Origin: Bacillus sp. B1-b2
GTDB lineage: Bacteria > Bacillota > Bacilli > Bacillales > Cytobacillaceae
DNA length: 64,000 nucleotides
Reading direction: 5' to 3'
Assembly: GCF_009183415.1 (NCBI RefSeq)
Contig: NZ_WEHU01000003.1
Location: 186,001-250,000, forward strand
Shown piece by piece: positions 42,053 through 51,643 of this stretch. The position numbers were made by a program, and so were the translations under genes. Under the pieces are notes generated by a model. It was not told the origin of the DNA and did not search any database. It worked only from the letters and a program-made list of their open reading frames with translations. Numbering within the stretch: the stretch's first letter is position 1; every line of letters begins with the position of its first letter.

Positions 42053-44659
42053 TTAATTCATAATAAGATTTGCAGCTTTAGTCTGATGAACAAAATCATC
42101 TGCTTGAACTATCGGCAACCAATACAGAGGATTATTTTGTTTAATTCCTAATAGTGCTAAGATAATTCCTGAACTTCCAGTATAAACATCATCACTTAAC
42201 CTATATGAAAATTGTCCGGGATATGAATAACATGTATTATTCTTTATTAAGAATATATTAAGTAAATTTAAAACATCTTTCAAAATTAACTCCCTATATT
42301 CAAGATCATTTGTTAATAGAGGTAATATCAAAAAACTACCCGCACCATCAAATAGCCCACCCGTTACAGTACATCTTGTCTTTGATAAATTTATGATTGC
42401 ATTCAACTCTTGGTCGAAACACTCTTGTCCACTCACATGATTAAAAAACCATATAGCAATACCAATTCCAATAGATCCGCCTGATAGATAAGGCAAGGCT
42501 CGATTCCTATCATCTAATGTTTGTAATACTCCTGCTAATTCATCATTTGTAGTAGACTCTAAATCCTTTTTAAGTAAATTTTTGGATTTTTCTAGATAAT
42601 CGTTCTTTTTGGTAGATGAATATAGTGCCGAATAAAAAAGAGATACACCCGAAAATCCATCTATAATTCCAATATTTACTCCCATCCAGTCTTTAATCTT
42701 TAAAGATTCTTTATTTTCTAATCTAGAATAATCAATCTTACTTTCTAGGAATTCTGCATAATTTAAATATTTTATATTCTTAGTTTTTAAATATAAACTT
42801 ATGATAAATAAGCCTATACCAGCAATTCCCGAGCGCAACGAGATATCGGTATCACTAATATTTTCTCGCATTCTTTTTAACTCAGAGAATACAAGTTCGT
42901 CATAACCATGTTCAAAAAGTAACGATAGTATCCCTGCTTTACCGGATAATAAACCATTCTCTGGGATTAAGGGGAGAGTTTCTAACAAGTGATTTTGAAT
43001 CCACTTTTCTATTTCTAAAGGAGCCATATTCCTTTTAGCAAGTGTGAAAGCTGCACCACTACCTCCAGTTAAGAAATTAAATTTACCCCCATCTACTTCA
43101 AACTGTCTTATGTCACCATTTATGAGTCTTTCATCTTCTGTTAAATGATTTTCTAGACCTTCTATTAACATTTTAATTATCTTATCTAAATCATTGGCAT
43201 TTACTTGTCCATTATCAGTTAGTTCTTTACTGGAATAATTTTGATATAAGTTGATTCTGGCGTCACACTCTTCTTGTAATTTAACAATATAGTGATAGAA
43301 AGCATATCCATAATTTTGTTTAATCCATTCAAGATGGTTCCCTTCTAGATATTCATCTAGATCTTCGGAAGTTAAAACTGGTAAAACCATATACTTTATC
43401 AACTTTTTTAAGCCAAACCAATCTCTAGTCCCACTGAATTCCATCTCTCTTGAAAAAAATCCAATAGTTTGCATTGTAGGACGTTCATTTGAATCTACAG
43501 GCAAGGAAGTCTCAAAATCAATTAACCTTACAATTAAATCATCAGATATAATTACATTGGCAGGCTGTAAATCCCCCATTGCTACACCATTAACATGCAT
43601 ATTATTAACTATCTTAAATAATTGTGTAAGAATCTTTTCCACCTTTTTAGCATGTTTACTAAAGCTATCAGAATCGCCCATAAATGGAAAGTCAAGAGCA
43701 AGCCACTTCCGCAAATCTATCCCTTCTATATATTCTTCTACTAAGAAGAAATGTTCCCATTCCTGGAAATATTCAATTAAATTTACTACTCCACTGACAT
43801 CTTTAAGTTTCTTCAGTGCTTCATATTCAATTTTCTGCCTTGCTAAGGCATCGGAGAAACCATCTAAACCAGCTTTTGGCCGTGCTTCCTTAATAATAAC
43901 TTTTAAACCATCACTTTTTCGAGTCGCTAGATATACTCCACCTGCATTACTATAAGTAAGAGCAGTTTCCATCGCATACTGTTCTAGCTTACTCTCGACT
44001 TGATTACTAGATTCATTAGATTGATTAATCGTATCAAGATATTCATCAAACTCATTTACAAATTCAGGAGCTTGGTAAAATGGATTCCTATGATCCACAA
44101 CTAAATTGCCATTTGTATCTCTAACACAATACTCACCATTTTTGTTTAATATCCTTTTAAATCCACCATATCGGTAAAAAACATTGCTTGATTTCCAGCG
44201 TTTATCACTTAGGATGTATGGACCCTTATCGGTATCTTTTAATAAATTTGCTAGTTGATCTAATAACTCGACAAACAAATTATTATTTGTGGGATATATA
44301 GTAATAAATTTCCCAGAAGAAGCACGGTTAGCATTTTTAGAATTAAGATTTAAATAACTATGCCTATCTTTAAGATGCTTAAATTCAATCATTTTGTCCG
44401 TACACAATCGAGCAACAATATTTAGGACTTTTTGAGACTCCTCTAGCGTAGAGGTAATATGTATTTTCCAACCTTGTTCGGGAAGCGTACTATTTTTGAC
44501 ATGATAGTGCTTCCACACTGAATCCTTTTCTGAAATGATTACATAATTTTTAGGAATATCTATCAAGCTATAGTTATTTTCTTTCTCTCTCACTTTGGGT
44601 TTACCAAAATATAATGAATTTGGTTTTAAGTATTGATAATATAACATATTACCTTCCAT
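42053..44659 (-). CDS. lanKC: Class III lanthionine synthetase (LanKC)
   Basis: 868 residues. N-terminal lyase-like region (1-225, ends with an RNPFYQAP motif), then a Ser/Thr kinase-like domain: Lys257 in LKVIIKEARPK, catalytic loop GDLQPAN (362-368) and DFE at 381-383 in place of DFG. From about 510 a LanC-like cyclase with repeated GxxG helices (GLLSGKAGILSLL; LRSGIAGIGLF; GGSIGIGIAIW; TGGLFDGAGSF; YTGSSGIILALLG). The Cys and CHG zinc ligands of LanC are absent, which marks class III rather than class IV. It phosphorylates, eliminates and cyclises Ser/Thr/Cys in the precursors. AGGGGGG precedes the ATG. Confidence 0.93.
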   Translation of the reverse strand: MEGNMLYYQYLKPNSLYFGKPKVREKENNYSLIDIPKNYVIISEKDSVWKHYHVKNSTLPEQGWKIHITSTLEESQKVLNIVARLCTDKMIEFKHLKDRHSYLNLNSKNANRASSGKFITIYPTNNNLFVELLDQLANLLKDTDKGPYILSDKRWKSSNVFYRYGGFKRILNKNGEYCVRDTNGNLVVDHRNPFYQAPEFVNEFDEYLDTINQSNESSNQVESKLEQYAMETALTYSNAGGVYLATRKSDGLKVIIKEARPKAGLDGFSDALARQKIEYEALKKLKDVSGVVNLIEYFQEWEHFFLVEEYIEGIDLRKWLALDFPFMGDSDSFSKHAKKVEKILTQLFKIVNNMHVNGVAMGDLQPANVIISDDLIVRLIDFETSLPVDSNERPTMQTIGFFSREMEFSGTRDWFGLKKLIKYMVLPVLTSEDLDEYLEGNHLEWIKQNYGYAFYHYIVKLQEECDARINLYQNYSSKELTDNGQVNANDLDKIIKMLIEGLENHLTEDERLINGDIRQFEVDGGKFNFLTGGSGAAFTLAKRNMAPLEIEKWIQNHLLETLPLIPENGLLSGKAGILSLLFEHGYDELVFSELKRMRENISDTDISLRSGIAGIGLFIISLYLKTKNIKYLNYAEFLESKIDYSRLENKESLKIKDWMGVNIGIIDGFSGVSLFYSALYSSTKKNDYLEKSKNLLKKDLESTTNDELAGVLQTLDDRNRALPYLSGGSIGIGIAIWFFNHVSGQECFDQELNAIINLSKTRCTVTGGLFDGAGSFLILPLLTNDLEYRELILKDVLNLLNIFLIKNNTCYSYPGQFSYRLSDDVYTGSSGIILALLGIKQNNPLYWLPIVQADDFVHQTKAANLIMN

Positions 44660-44781
44660 ATAATTCCCCCCTATTATATACAGCTTTTATTTCGAATACA
44701 GCCCTTTAAACTTCTAGTATTAGTTCTCTTAAGTAACCTTCATGGATAGATATAATAAGTTTTAATAATTGAAAAGTAGAA

Positions 44782-45435
44782 TCAGAATTCTTTATTTAAA
44801 TAAATTATTCTAGCAACAAAAAATGAAGCAAAATATAAAATTATTCCACATAATATATATATAACAGGAATATAGATAGTAGAAACTGCATCAACATTTG
44901 TTAAAGATAAACGTTCTACTACTAACTGAATTAAAGTTTGTAATCCAAAAGTAGTTAAAAGCCCCCCCATACCCCCACCAAGTACAATTACATCAGATTT
45001 TTCTGTTCCAAGTATATATATCAGTGGATATACTAAGGATCCAGCAAACAGAACTATGAAAATACCAAAGGATATGATACTAAAGATATTATTAATAGGA
45101 GCATCAGTAACTAAACCATATATTTGAAAAACTCCATATGATAATAAAGCTCCAATCGCAGCAACAATAAAATAGAAATAATAGTGACTTTTTACAATCT
45201 TAGTTCTACTAACAGGTAAGGTCAGTACATATTTGTCGTATCCAGACTTACTTTCTATTTTTAACACTTCCAGAGCAGGCAGAGATGAAAACAAAATAAT
45301 TAGCATAGCAGCTATCCGATGCATGGAATTATCTCCAAAGTAAAAAATGAATAAAGAAACTACAATGGCAATTCCTATATAAGTAAAAAACGTACGATAG
45401 ACTAGATAATAACTTGTTAGTAATAAACCTTTCAT
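44782..45435 (-). CDS. ABC-2 type transporter permease (immunity or export)
   Basis: 217 residues and six helices. SKSGYDKYVLTLPVSRTKIV between helices 2 and 3 is the conserved cytoplasmic helix of ABC-2 permeases. Its ATG overlaps the ATPase stop by four bases. Together they resemble LanFE/YtrBC-type systems that confer self-immunity or aid export; the adjacent YtrA-like regulator supports this. Confidence 0.8.
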   Translation of the reverse strand: MKGLLLTSYYLVYRTFFTYIGIAIVVSLFIFYFGDNSMHRIAAMLIILFSSLPALEVLKIESKSGYDKYVLTLPVSRTKIVKSHYYFYFIVAAIGALLSYGVFQIYGLVTDAPINNIFSIISFGIFIVLFAGSLVYPLIYILGTEKSDVIVLGGGMGGLLTTFGLQTLIQLVVERLSLTNVDAVSTIYIPVIYILCGIILYFASFFVARIIYLNKEF

Positions 45436-46286
45436 ATGCTGTCACTCCTAGTTAAAAATACACTAAGTTCATCTAATGTGAGTCTGTTTGTATTAATCCC
45501 TTGTGGTAGTTCTTTTCTATCCGATACAAGAATTCGATAGTCAGTTCCATAACTCTTTTTTGCTACAATGCATTCAACTTTTATCATCGATAATTCCTCT
45601 TCATTTAAATCTATAAATGCATAATTTTCTAATACAAAGTTTTTCTCTTCATTTAATAGAATTACACCATCTTTAATTATGATAAGATGACTAGCAATTC
45701 TTTCGACATCACTCATTATATGTGATGAAAGCAATATAGCATTGTCTTTCAACTTCACAAAATCACTTAACTCCTCTAATACTTGTTCTCTTGAAGAAGG
45801 ATCGAGCCCTCCAGTTGCCTCATCCAATAATAACAATCTTGCATTATGTGACAACGCAACTGCAATAGACAGTTTCATTGACATCCCTCTAGAAAATTTA
45901 CTAATTTTTTTATCTATCGGTAATGAAAAGGAATTAACTAATCTATTAAAGTTACTCTTATCCCAAGAATTGAATATATTTTCAAAAACTCTATCAATCT
46001 GCTTGATAGTAAGATGTTCGGGCAAATTCATTGCATCAAACACTACTCCTATTTCTTCTTTATTCTTGTGATTATTCTTTAAATGCTCCTCGCCAAAAAT
46101 TTCAATTGTACCGCTCTCCTTAGAAATTAATCCTAGGACTGATTTAAATGTTGTTGATTTACCAGCACCATTGTCTCCAATAAATCCTACAATAGATCCA
46201 GGTGGAACATTGAATGTAATATCCTTTAATACTTTTTTATCTCCGAAAGATTTACTAAGATTTCTGATTTCTAAAAGATTTTTCAA
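45432..46286 (-). CDS. ABC transporter ATP-binding protein (BcrA/YtrB-like)
   Basis: 284 residues from a TTG at 46286 (AGAGGAAG upstream). Walker A GDNGAGKST, signature variant KFSRGMSMKL (FSRGM instead of LSGGQ, usual for this subgroup), Walker B LLLLDEATGGLDP. The C-terminal domain is about 75 residues. It energises the permease at 44782 and is probably the producer-immunity ABC of the lanthipeptide. Confidence 0.85.
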   Translation of the reverse strand: MKNLLEIRNLSKSFGDKKVLKDITFNVPPGSIVGFIGDNGAGKSTTFKSVLGLISKESGTIEIFGEEHLKNNHKNKEEIGVVFDAMNLPEHLTIKQIDRVFENIFNSWDKSNFNRLVNSFSLPIDKKISKFSRGMSMKLSIAVALSHNARLLLLDEATGGLDPSSREQVLEELSDFVKLKDNAILLSSHIMSDVERIASHLIIIKDGVILLNEEKNFVLENYAFIDLNEEELSMIKVECIVAKKSYGTDYRILVSDRKELPQGINTNRLTLDELSVFLTRSDSI

Positions 46287-46805
46287 TATGTCACTTCCTC
46301 TAATGTAATGTTATGCCCTTCTAGAAATTGCATAGGTCATAAAGAGATAATTTATACCTCGTTTAAAAATGATTTGCACATTTTTCAATTTGTAATTAAA
46401 TTAACAATTAATTATCCATAAATTGATAATCTCGTATTTAAATATATGTCTTTTTATTTAGTCATTTAAAGTTGAATATAGAGAGTCTATGGTGTTATGT
46501 GTAAAAGGACTTAGTTGATGTTTTCAACACTAAGAATCGAGTAGTTAAATAGGTGAGATAGTTAGTATTTTATAATAAATATTAGATTTTAATATTTATT
46601 ATAATTTCAAATATTCTTATACCCTATAAATGTAATACTTTTGGTATATATTACATATTATAGGGCAAGTTTTTTCGGATTTCAATGTTTTTTAATGATA
46701 TTTTAATTATTTTTTAATATATTTAAATTTTGTAAAACAACAAAGCAATAACCTTACTTTACTCATTCTCTAAACATCTATTAAACAAAGGGATAAAATG
46801 CTTTA
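46287..46805. other. AT-rich regulatory gap within the lanthipeptide cluster
   Basis: No gene. It has a perfect 33-base inverted repeat at 46571-46603 (arms TATAATAAATATTA) and a larger hairpin at 46622-46666 (CCCTATAA...TTATAGGG). It separates the protease genes from the ABC/LanKC genes, so the latter probably have their own promoter here. Confidence 0.55.
46571..46603. promoter_or_regulatory. Perfect inverted repeat, operator candidate
   Basis: TATAATAAATATTA-GATTT-TAATATTTATTATA. The outer half-site ATAATAAAT also occurs in the dyad at 51540-51555 beside the quorum-sensing regulator. Confidence 0.45.
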
Positions 46806-48086
46806 TTATGGTTGAACAATAAGTGTAGTCTTGGTGTCTTCTGAGAAATGTAAATTTAAAACTTTTTTTAGATCTTTTATTGTTAGTTTTTGAAGTATTG
46901 GAATGGAATCAAATAAATTTATGTTATTAAAATGATAACGGGTAAATTGATTTGCTATATATTGTGGAGAGTTAAGGGCACTTAAGAAATTGCCAACCTC
47001 TTTATTTATCGCACGCTGCATATCTTCTTGCTTTATCGTTTCCTTCTTAAAATTCTCTATGGTTTGGCTTACTATTTTTATTACTTCTTCTGGGTCATTA
47101 CTATCTCCTCCAATTATTGAAAAGCCGAAGGAGTCTTCAATAGTACTTTCCAAAGAAAATGTTTCATTTATTAAACCCTTGCTATACATTATCTCGTACG
47201 CCTCAGAGCTCTGACCAAACATTAATTCCAGCAATACATTTATTGTCATCTCATATTTAAGTAACTTTTGACGGGTTTCAACTAAATTAGAATCCTTAAA
47301 CCCAATATAAACTTTCGGTGACTGAACTGTAAAATTCATAATACTATTCTTTTTCTTTACTACTGATTTCTCATTTGAAAATTCGCGATCAATTTTATTG
47401 AATTCATGAAACACTTTGTTTTCTTGGTTATTCTTAACTAGTGTAAGTACATCTTCAGGATTTACATTTCCTACAATAAATAACGCCATATTAGTAGGAT
47501 GATAGAAAGCCTTATAACAAGTATACAAATCCTCTACATTAATTTTATTTATAGTAGAAATTGTACCTGCTATATCGTTTTTAACTGGGTGACTCCAAAA
47601 CATGTTTTCTAATAATGCAAATCGAGAGCGCCAGTCTGGATTATCATTATACATTTGAATTTCCTGTTCAATGATACTTCTTTCTTTTTCTACCGTTTCA
47701 TTAGTAAAATACGGGTGCTGAACAAAATCTAAAAGGCTTATTAAATTCCTGTCAATGTTAGAAGTAGCTGATAACGTATAAGCCGTACGTGTAAAATTAG
47801 TATACGCATTTACAATTGCTCCTTGTTTTGCAAACGTATGAAACACATCCCCATTTTCATCTTCAAACATTTTATGTTCTAAGAAATGAGCAATTCCATC
47901 TGGAAATTGAATGGCTTCTTTGCTTCCATTCTTTAATATTTTGGTATCTATAGATCCAAACTTTGTAGTAAATGTAGCAAATGTTTTGTAAAATCCTTTT
48001 TTAGGAAGAATAAATACATCTAATCCATTAGAAAGCTTTTCATAAAATAACTTCTCCTTTAGTTCCTTGTAGATTCTTTGTTCCAT
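46806..48086 (-). CDS. M16B zinc metallopeptidase, catalytic subunit
   Basis: About 426 residues from the ATG at 48086 (AAAGGAA upstream). HFLEH at residues 67-71 is the inverted zinc motif HxxEH, with downstream Glu in EKERSIIEQEI; the protein has the usual two M16 halves (YKAFYHPTNMALFIVGNV at 150-190). Two bases separate it from the upstream non-catalytic partner. M16B pairs have been implicated in leader removal for class III lanthipeptides of Firmicutes; that is the likely job here. Confidence 0.85.
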   Translation of the reverse strand: MEQRIYKELKEKLFYEKLSNGLDVFILPKKGFYKTFATFTTKFGSIDTKILKNGSKEAIQFPDGIAHFLEHKMFEDENGDVFHTFAKQGAIVNAYTNFTRTAYTLSATSNIDRNLISLLDFVQHPYFTNETVEKERSIIEQEIQMYNDNPDWRSRFALLENMFWSHPVKNDIAGTISTINKINVEDLYTCYKAFYHPTNMALFIVGNVNPEDVLTLVKNNQENKVFHEFNKIDREFSNEKSVVKKKNSIMNFTVQSPKVYIGFKDSNLVETRQKLLKYEMTINVLLELMFGQSSEAYEIMYSKGLINETFSLESTIEDSFGFSIIGGDSNDPEEVIKIVSQTIENFKKETIKQEDMQRAINKEVGNFLSALNSPQYIANQFTRYHFNNINLFDSIPILQKLTIKDLKKVLNLHFSEDTKTTLIVQP

Positions 48087-48088
48087 AG

Positions 48089-49363
48089 TTATTGTTCCTT
48101 TCCTAAAAAATATATGGTATCTAACTTCCACTTTCTAAAAGAAGCAATCACGTCATTTTTTGTTACTCTTTTAATTCTACCGATCATTTCATTAATATTT
48201 TTAGCTTGGCCACTCTCAACTTGCTGTATAGCAATGTCCATAATACCTAAAGGAGTATCATGAGATTCGAGTAATAGATTAATTAACATTATTTTCGCTT
48301 GTTCAACATCAGCGTCAGTAAATTCCCCTTCTTTTAATTCCTTCTCCTGATTAATTATTATATCAACAGCTCTATTATAGTTAGCAGAGTCAATACCCGC
48401 GCTAACTAGTAATAAGCCCTTATTACTTTCTATTTGTGAATGAGCAAAGTATACTAAACTTTCCTTCAATCGCAGGTTTAAGAATAATCTAGACGAAGGA
48501 AACCTTCCGAAAATTGCGTTAGCTACTCTTGTTGCTTCATAATCTTCATCTTCAATAGTTGAAAAAGTCCTATATCCTAAAAGAAGTTTACCTTGATTGA
48601 CATCCATTTTATCTTTTATTACCTTAGGAGCTTTTATAGATAAATTATCAGTTGATTTATTTTCTATTGATATTCTTTTATGCTGTTTTTTAAAGACCTC
48701 TTTTACTATATTCTCGACTTCTATTGCGTTAAATGCACCAACTATGAAAAGATCAAATTGAGACTCTTCAAGTAAATCCTCATATGTTTGAAAAATAGAA
48801 GATGGATTAAGAGATTCGATATCTTCTTTCCTTCCAATTGCAGGATATTGATAAGGTTCTCCCCTATACATTTCTTCAACCAATCGAAGGTTTGCATATA
48901 AAAGTTTTTCATTATAAAACGATACAAATTTTTGATGTAAATTTTGTTTCTCTTGCTCTACTATTGAGGATTTGAAACTTCCATCTTCTTTTAATGGATT
49001 ATATATAATTTCATACATAACTTCTAAAATATCCTTTATTAAAGAATCAGAGACACTTACATATTGATATGAAGGTATCCCAACAGTGAAAGTGATTATT
49101 TGATAATCACCCTTCTTTTGAACATCAGATGACAAAGTTGCCCCATACATGTTATCAAGTTTTTGTCTTAAGAGCTTTCGGTTTGGATAATTACATGTTC
49201 CTCCTAGCAACACTTTGGAAACTAATGCTCTGGATGTTATAAACTCTTCTTTCAAAGGTACTCGCATGGTCAACATTATATTAATTGTTTTAAATTTGTC
49301 AGTTTTACTTAAATGCAAGTGTATTCCGTTATGAATACTAGAAATAATATTTGCCTCATCCAT
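48089..49363 (-). CDS. M16B peptidase-like protein, non-catalytic subunit
   Basis: 424 residues. The M16 fold is recognisable (NYPNRKLLRQKLDNMYGATL; FQTYEDLLEESQFDLFIVGAF; LGYRTFSTIEDEDYEATRVA; FPSSRLFLNLRLKESLVYFA), but no HxxEH is present where the zinc site should be. Such YmfF-type subunits pair with a YmfH-type catalytic subunit, here the next gene. AAGGGAG precedes the ATG. First gene of the protease unit. Confidence 0.82.
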   Translation of the reverse strand: MDEANIISSIHNGIHLHLSKTDKFKTINIMLTMRVPLKEEFITSRALVSKVLLGGTCNYPNRKLLRQKLDNMYGATLSSDVQKKGDYQIITFTVGIPSYQYVSVSDSLIKDILEVMYEIIYNPLKEDGSFKSSIVEQEKQNLHQKFVSFYNEKLLYANLRLVEEMYRGEPYQYPAIGRKEDIESLNPSSIFQTYEDLLEESQFDLFIVGAFNAIEVENIVKEVFKKQHKRISIENKSTDNLSIKAPKVIKDKMDVNQGKLLLGYRTFSTIEDEDYEATRVANAIFGRFPSSRLFLNLRLKESLVYFAHSQIESNKGLLLVSAGIDSANYNRAVDIIINQEKELKEGEFTDADVEQAKIMLINLLLESHDTPLGIMDIAIQQVESGQAKNINEMIGRIKRVTKNDVIASFRKWKLDTIYFLGKEQ

Positions 49364-49586
49364 ACTCTCTTATTCTCCCTTACCACCAATTTATTGCTTG
49401 CAACATATTCTTTTTATTAAACTTACACAAAATTACAATAATGTTAATATATACTTAAAGTCAACAAAGAAATAATTTAAGTACATTTCAAAATGAATTA
49501 CTATAAAATGATGCTCACACTAATAAAATAGTAATAACATTCTACTAAATTGAAATTTATAGTTATTAAATTGAATATAGGAATAT

Positions 49587-49967
49587 TTATATATTTTCAT
49601 GATGATATATGAATTCTAGTATCTTTTCTAAATCTTCTAGTGTAACTCCAAAAGACTTTGTAGTTTTCACTATTTCTCTCATTTTCTCTTCAGCTGTATT
49701 TAGAATCGCTTCTCGCCATTTCTCTTTGTTAACTGCTGCAACAAAAGATCCTTTTCCAATAATAGTAGTAATAAACCCTTCTTTTTCTAGCTCTTCATAT
49801 GCTCTTTTTGTTGTTATAACACTAATATTTAATTCGTTTGCTAATTTTCTAATAGACGGTAACATATGTAATTCTTCTAAGTATCCAAAAATAATTTGTT
49901 CTTTTATTTGGTTAACTATCTGCGAATATATAGGTTCTTTTATTGTATGCGAGATGATTATGTTCAT
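49587..49967 (-). CDS. GntR-family regulator, YtrA type
   Basis: 126 residues. The GntR winged helix (MLPSIRKLANELNISVITTK, then RAYEELEKEGFI) is followed by a short 50-residue helical tail, the size of YtrA regulators that control ABC transporters and respond to cell-envelope antibiotics. GAGAGGAAG precedes the ATG. It probably governs the ABC pair and perhaps the rest of the cluster. Confidence 0.85.
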   Translation of the reverse strand: MNIIISHTIKEPIYSQIVNQIKEQIIFGYLEELHMLPSIRKLANELNISVITTKRAYEELEKEGFITTIIGKGSFVAAVNKEKWREAILNTAEEKMREIVKTTKSFGVTLEDLEKILEFIYHHENI

Positions 49968-50067
49968 TAAACTTCCTCTCTTAAACTATAAAATATTTGA
50001 ATGTGTATATAGCATATGGTGACTCGAGCTAAACCTAATACATTTTTTTAGTAAAACACTATGGGTT

Positions 50068-50110
50068 AAAAAAACCTAAGATCTTTATTTATTTTAGATC
50101 TTAGGTTTTT
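50068..50110 (-). terminator. Rho-independent terminator after the RRNPP regulator
   Basis: AAAACCTAAGATC and GATCTTAGGTTTT pair around a 13-base AT loop, followed on the minus strand by TTTTTT. The regulator is therefore a separate transcript from ytrA-like and downstream genes. Confidence 0.75.
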
Positions 50111-50179
50111 AATTTCTGCATTAATTCAATAAAAACAAGTTTAAATCAATAATAAACATGATTATCTACTACATTGCAA

Positions 50180-51505
50180 TTATGCCAAAAAGTATAAACT
50201 ATCATATGTTTTGTTATCTGTAGACTTATAGAATTTGATTGACTTGTACAATAAGTTAATCCCATCTTGATACGCACCTTCTGCGAAAAGTACTCTTGCT
50301 TTCACAAGATAAGCTTTCGGCAAAATGTATTTATCCTCCCTGTCCCTTGCTTCCACAATAACATCTTCTATATAATTTCTTGCTGTATTCAATTTTTCTG
50401 TTTGTAAATGGACAAGAGCGATTAGCAAAGTAAATTTTAGAAAAAAAGAACTTTTTATATCATTTTTTTTAAGCTGCTCTTCACAAATTGTTTCTGCTTT
50501 TCGGAATTCCTTGTTTAATATATGAGTTATACTGTTTTCATACTCAATATTAAACTCATACCAATTACTGTCTTTATTTTCCAGATTAACTGACAATCCT
50601 TTTTTAAAACTCTCTTTTGAGAGTTCGTACTCATTAATTTCTCTATATAGAATACCTAAATTTGTATAACATCCTACTAGTTCATCCTTATATTCACTTG
50701 ATACTTCTAAAAGATTTATTGCATAACTTGTAGCTTTGATACCTTCTTCATATTGAAATAGATTAAGATGTGCTATCCCTTTAAGCATATATATCGTTTC
50801 TTGTTTGTAAATTACATTTGTTTCCTTCATCAGTTTTAGCATTTCATCAATAATCTCAAGACCTTTAGTAAATTCATTAATACGGCTATAACAATAGGCT
50901 AAGTTATAATACAGTTTTAATTGTAGGAGAGTATTAGTGGTAGCTGTATTATTTTTTAATAAAAGAATACTATAAAATGCATTTTCGATACTTTTATGAA
51001 ATTCATTAATTAATAGATAATTTGTAGCAATTTTTGAGTAAATTGTTATAATTTCATCAATTTCAGTTAACGGTACATAAATAAGAGCTTTCTCAAGTTC
51101 ATTGATAGAGCTAGTAAACTCACCTTGAGCCAAGAAAATATCGCTTTGCATATTATGCATTACACCTTTGTAGATGTAATTTACATTACTAGTATTTACT
51201 TGATGGATTAACTCTTGAGCATCCTTAAATCTCCCTAGCTTAATTAAACTTTTTAAAGTACTGATATGATTATCATTGATTGTTTCTACTTTCTCTTCTA
51301 TGTTTCCCTTAGTTTCCCCAAATAGTATGTAATTAATATCTACATCTAACTTTGAAGATATGTACTTCACTGTATTAATCGACGGGTTAGCTAATCCTCT
51401 CTCAATTAAACTTATCATTGCGTGACTTAAATTTGGACCTGAAAGGTCGGATTGTCTTAACCCTTTCTCTTTCCTAGCATTTTTTATTCTTTCTCCCATA
51501 TTCAT
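50180..51505 (-). CDS. RRNPP-type quorum-sensing regulator (XRE HTH plus TPR)
   Basis: About 441 residues. XRE helix-turn-helix at residues 3-65 (GERIKNARKEKGLRQSDLSG; ISLIERGLANPSINTVKYIS), then repeated TPR-like helical pairs to the end (for example VGCYTNLGILYREINEYELS and AYLVKARVLFAEGAYQDGIN). This architecture matches PlcR/NprR-like receptors that bind re-imported signal peptides. Start at the ATG at 51505; upstream TTG/GTG options lack a good site. A divergent small secreted peptide gene at 51644 is its probable cognate signal. Confidence 0.85.
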   Translation of the reverse strand: MNMGERIKNARKEKGLRQSDLSGPNLSHAMISLIERGLANPSINTVKYISSKLDVDINYILFGETKGNIEEKVETINDNHISTLKSLIKLGRFKDAQELIHQVNTSNVNYIYKGVMHNMQSDIFLAQGEFTSSINELEKALIYVPLTEIDEIITIYSKIATNYLLINEFHKSIENAFYSILLLKNNTATTNTLLQLKLYYNLAYCYSRINEFTKGLEIIDEMLKLMKETNVIYKQETIYMLKGIAHLNLFQYEEGIKATSYAINLLEVSSEYKDELVGCYTNLGILYREINEYELSKESFKKGLSVNLENKDSNWYEFNIEYENSITHILNKEFRKAETICEEQLKKNDIKSSFFLKFTLLIALVHLQTEKLNTARNYIEDVIVEARDREDKYILPKAYLVKARVLFAEGAYQDGINLLYKSIKFYKSTDNKTYDSLYFLA

Positions 51506-51539
51506 CTTCACATCACATCTTCCTAATACCAAAATTTTA

Positions 51540-51555
51540 ATAATAAATTTATTAT
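51540..51555. promoter_or_regulatory. 16-bp perfect palindrome between regulator and peptide gene
   Basis: ATAATAAATTTATTAT lies 35 bases before the regulator start and overlaps its likely promoter (TATAAT just upstream on the minus strand). Candidate operator. Confidence 0.45.
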
Positions 51556-51576
51556 ACCAAATTTTATTTAATATAC

Positions 51577-51605
51577 TTGAATTTTTTAAAATATTAAAAT
51601 ATAGT
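51577..51605 (+). promoter_or_regulatory. Sigma-A-type promoter of the signal peptide gene
   Basis: TTGAAT (51577-51582), 17 bases, TATAGT (51600-51605), 38 bases before the start codon. Confidence 0.6.
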
Positions 51606-51643
51606 TATTACGCAGACAAATTTTAGAAAAGGTGGAAAATAAA

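Noticed and set aside
43557-43955. 132-codon plus-strand ORF inside LanKC
   Set aside because: Antisense shadow of the kinase domain without its own ribosome site.
42053-44659. Class IV (LanL) assignment for the synthetase
   Set aside because: The cyclase domain lacks the Cys and CHG zinc ligands of LanC/LanL.
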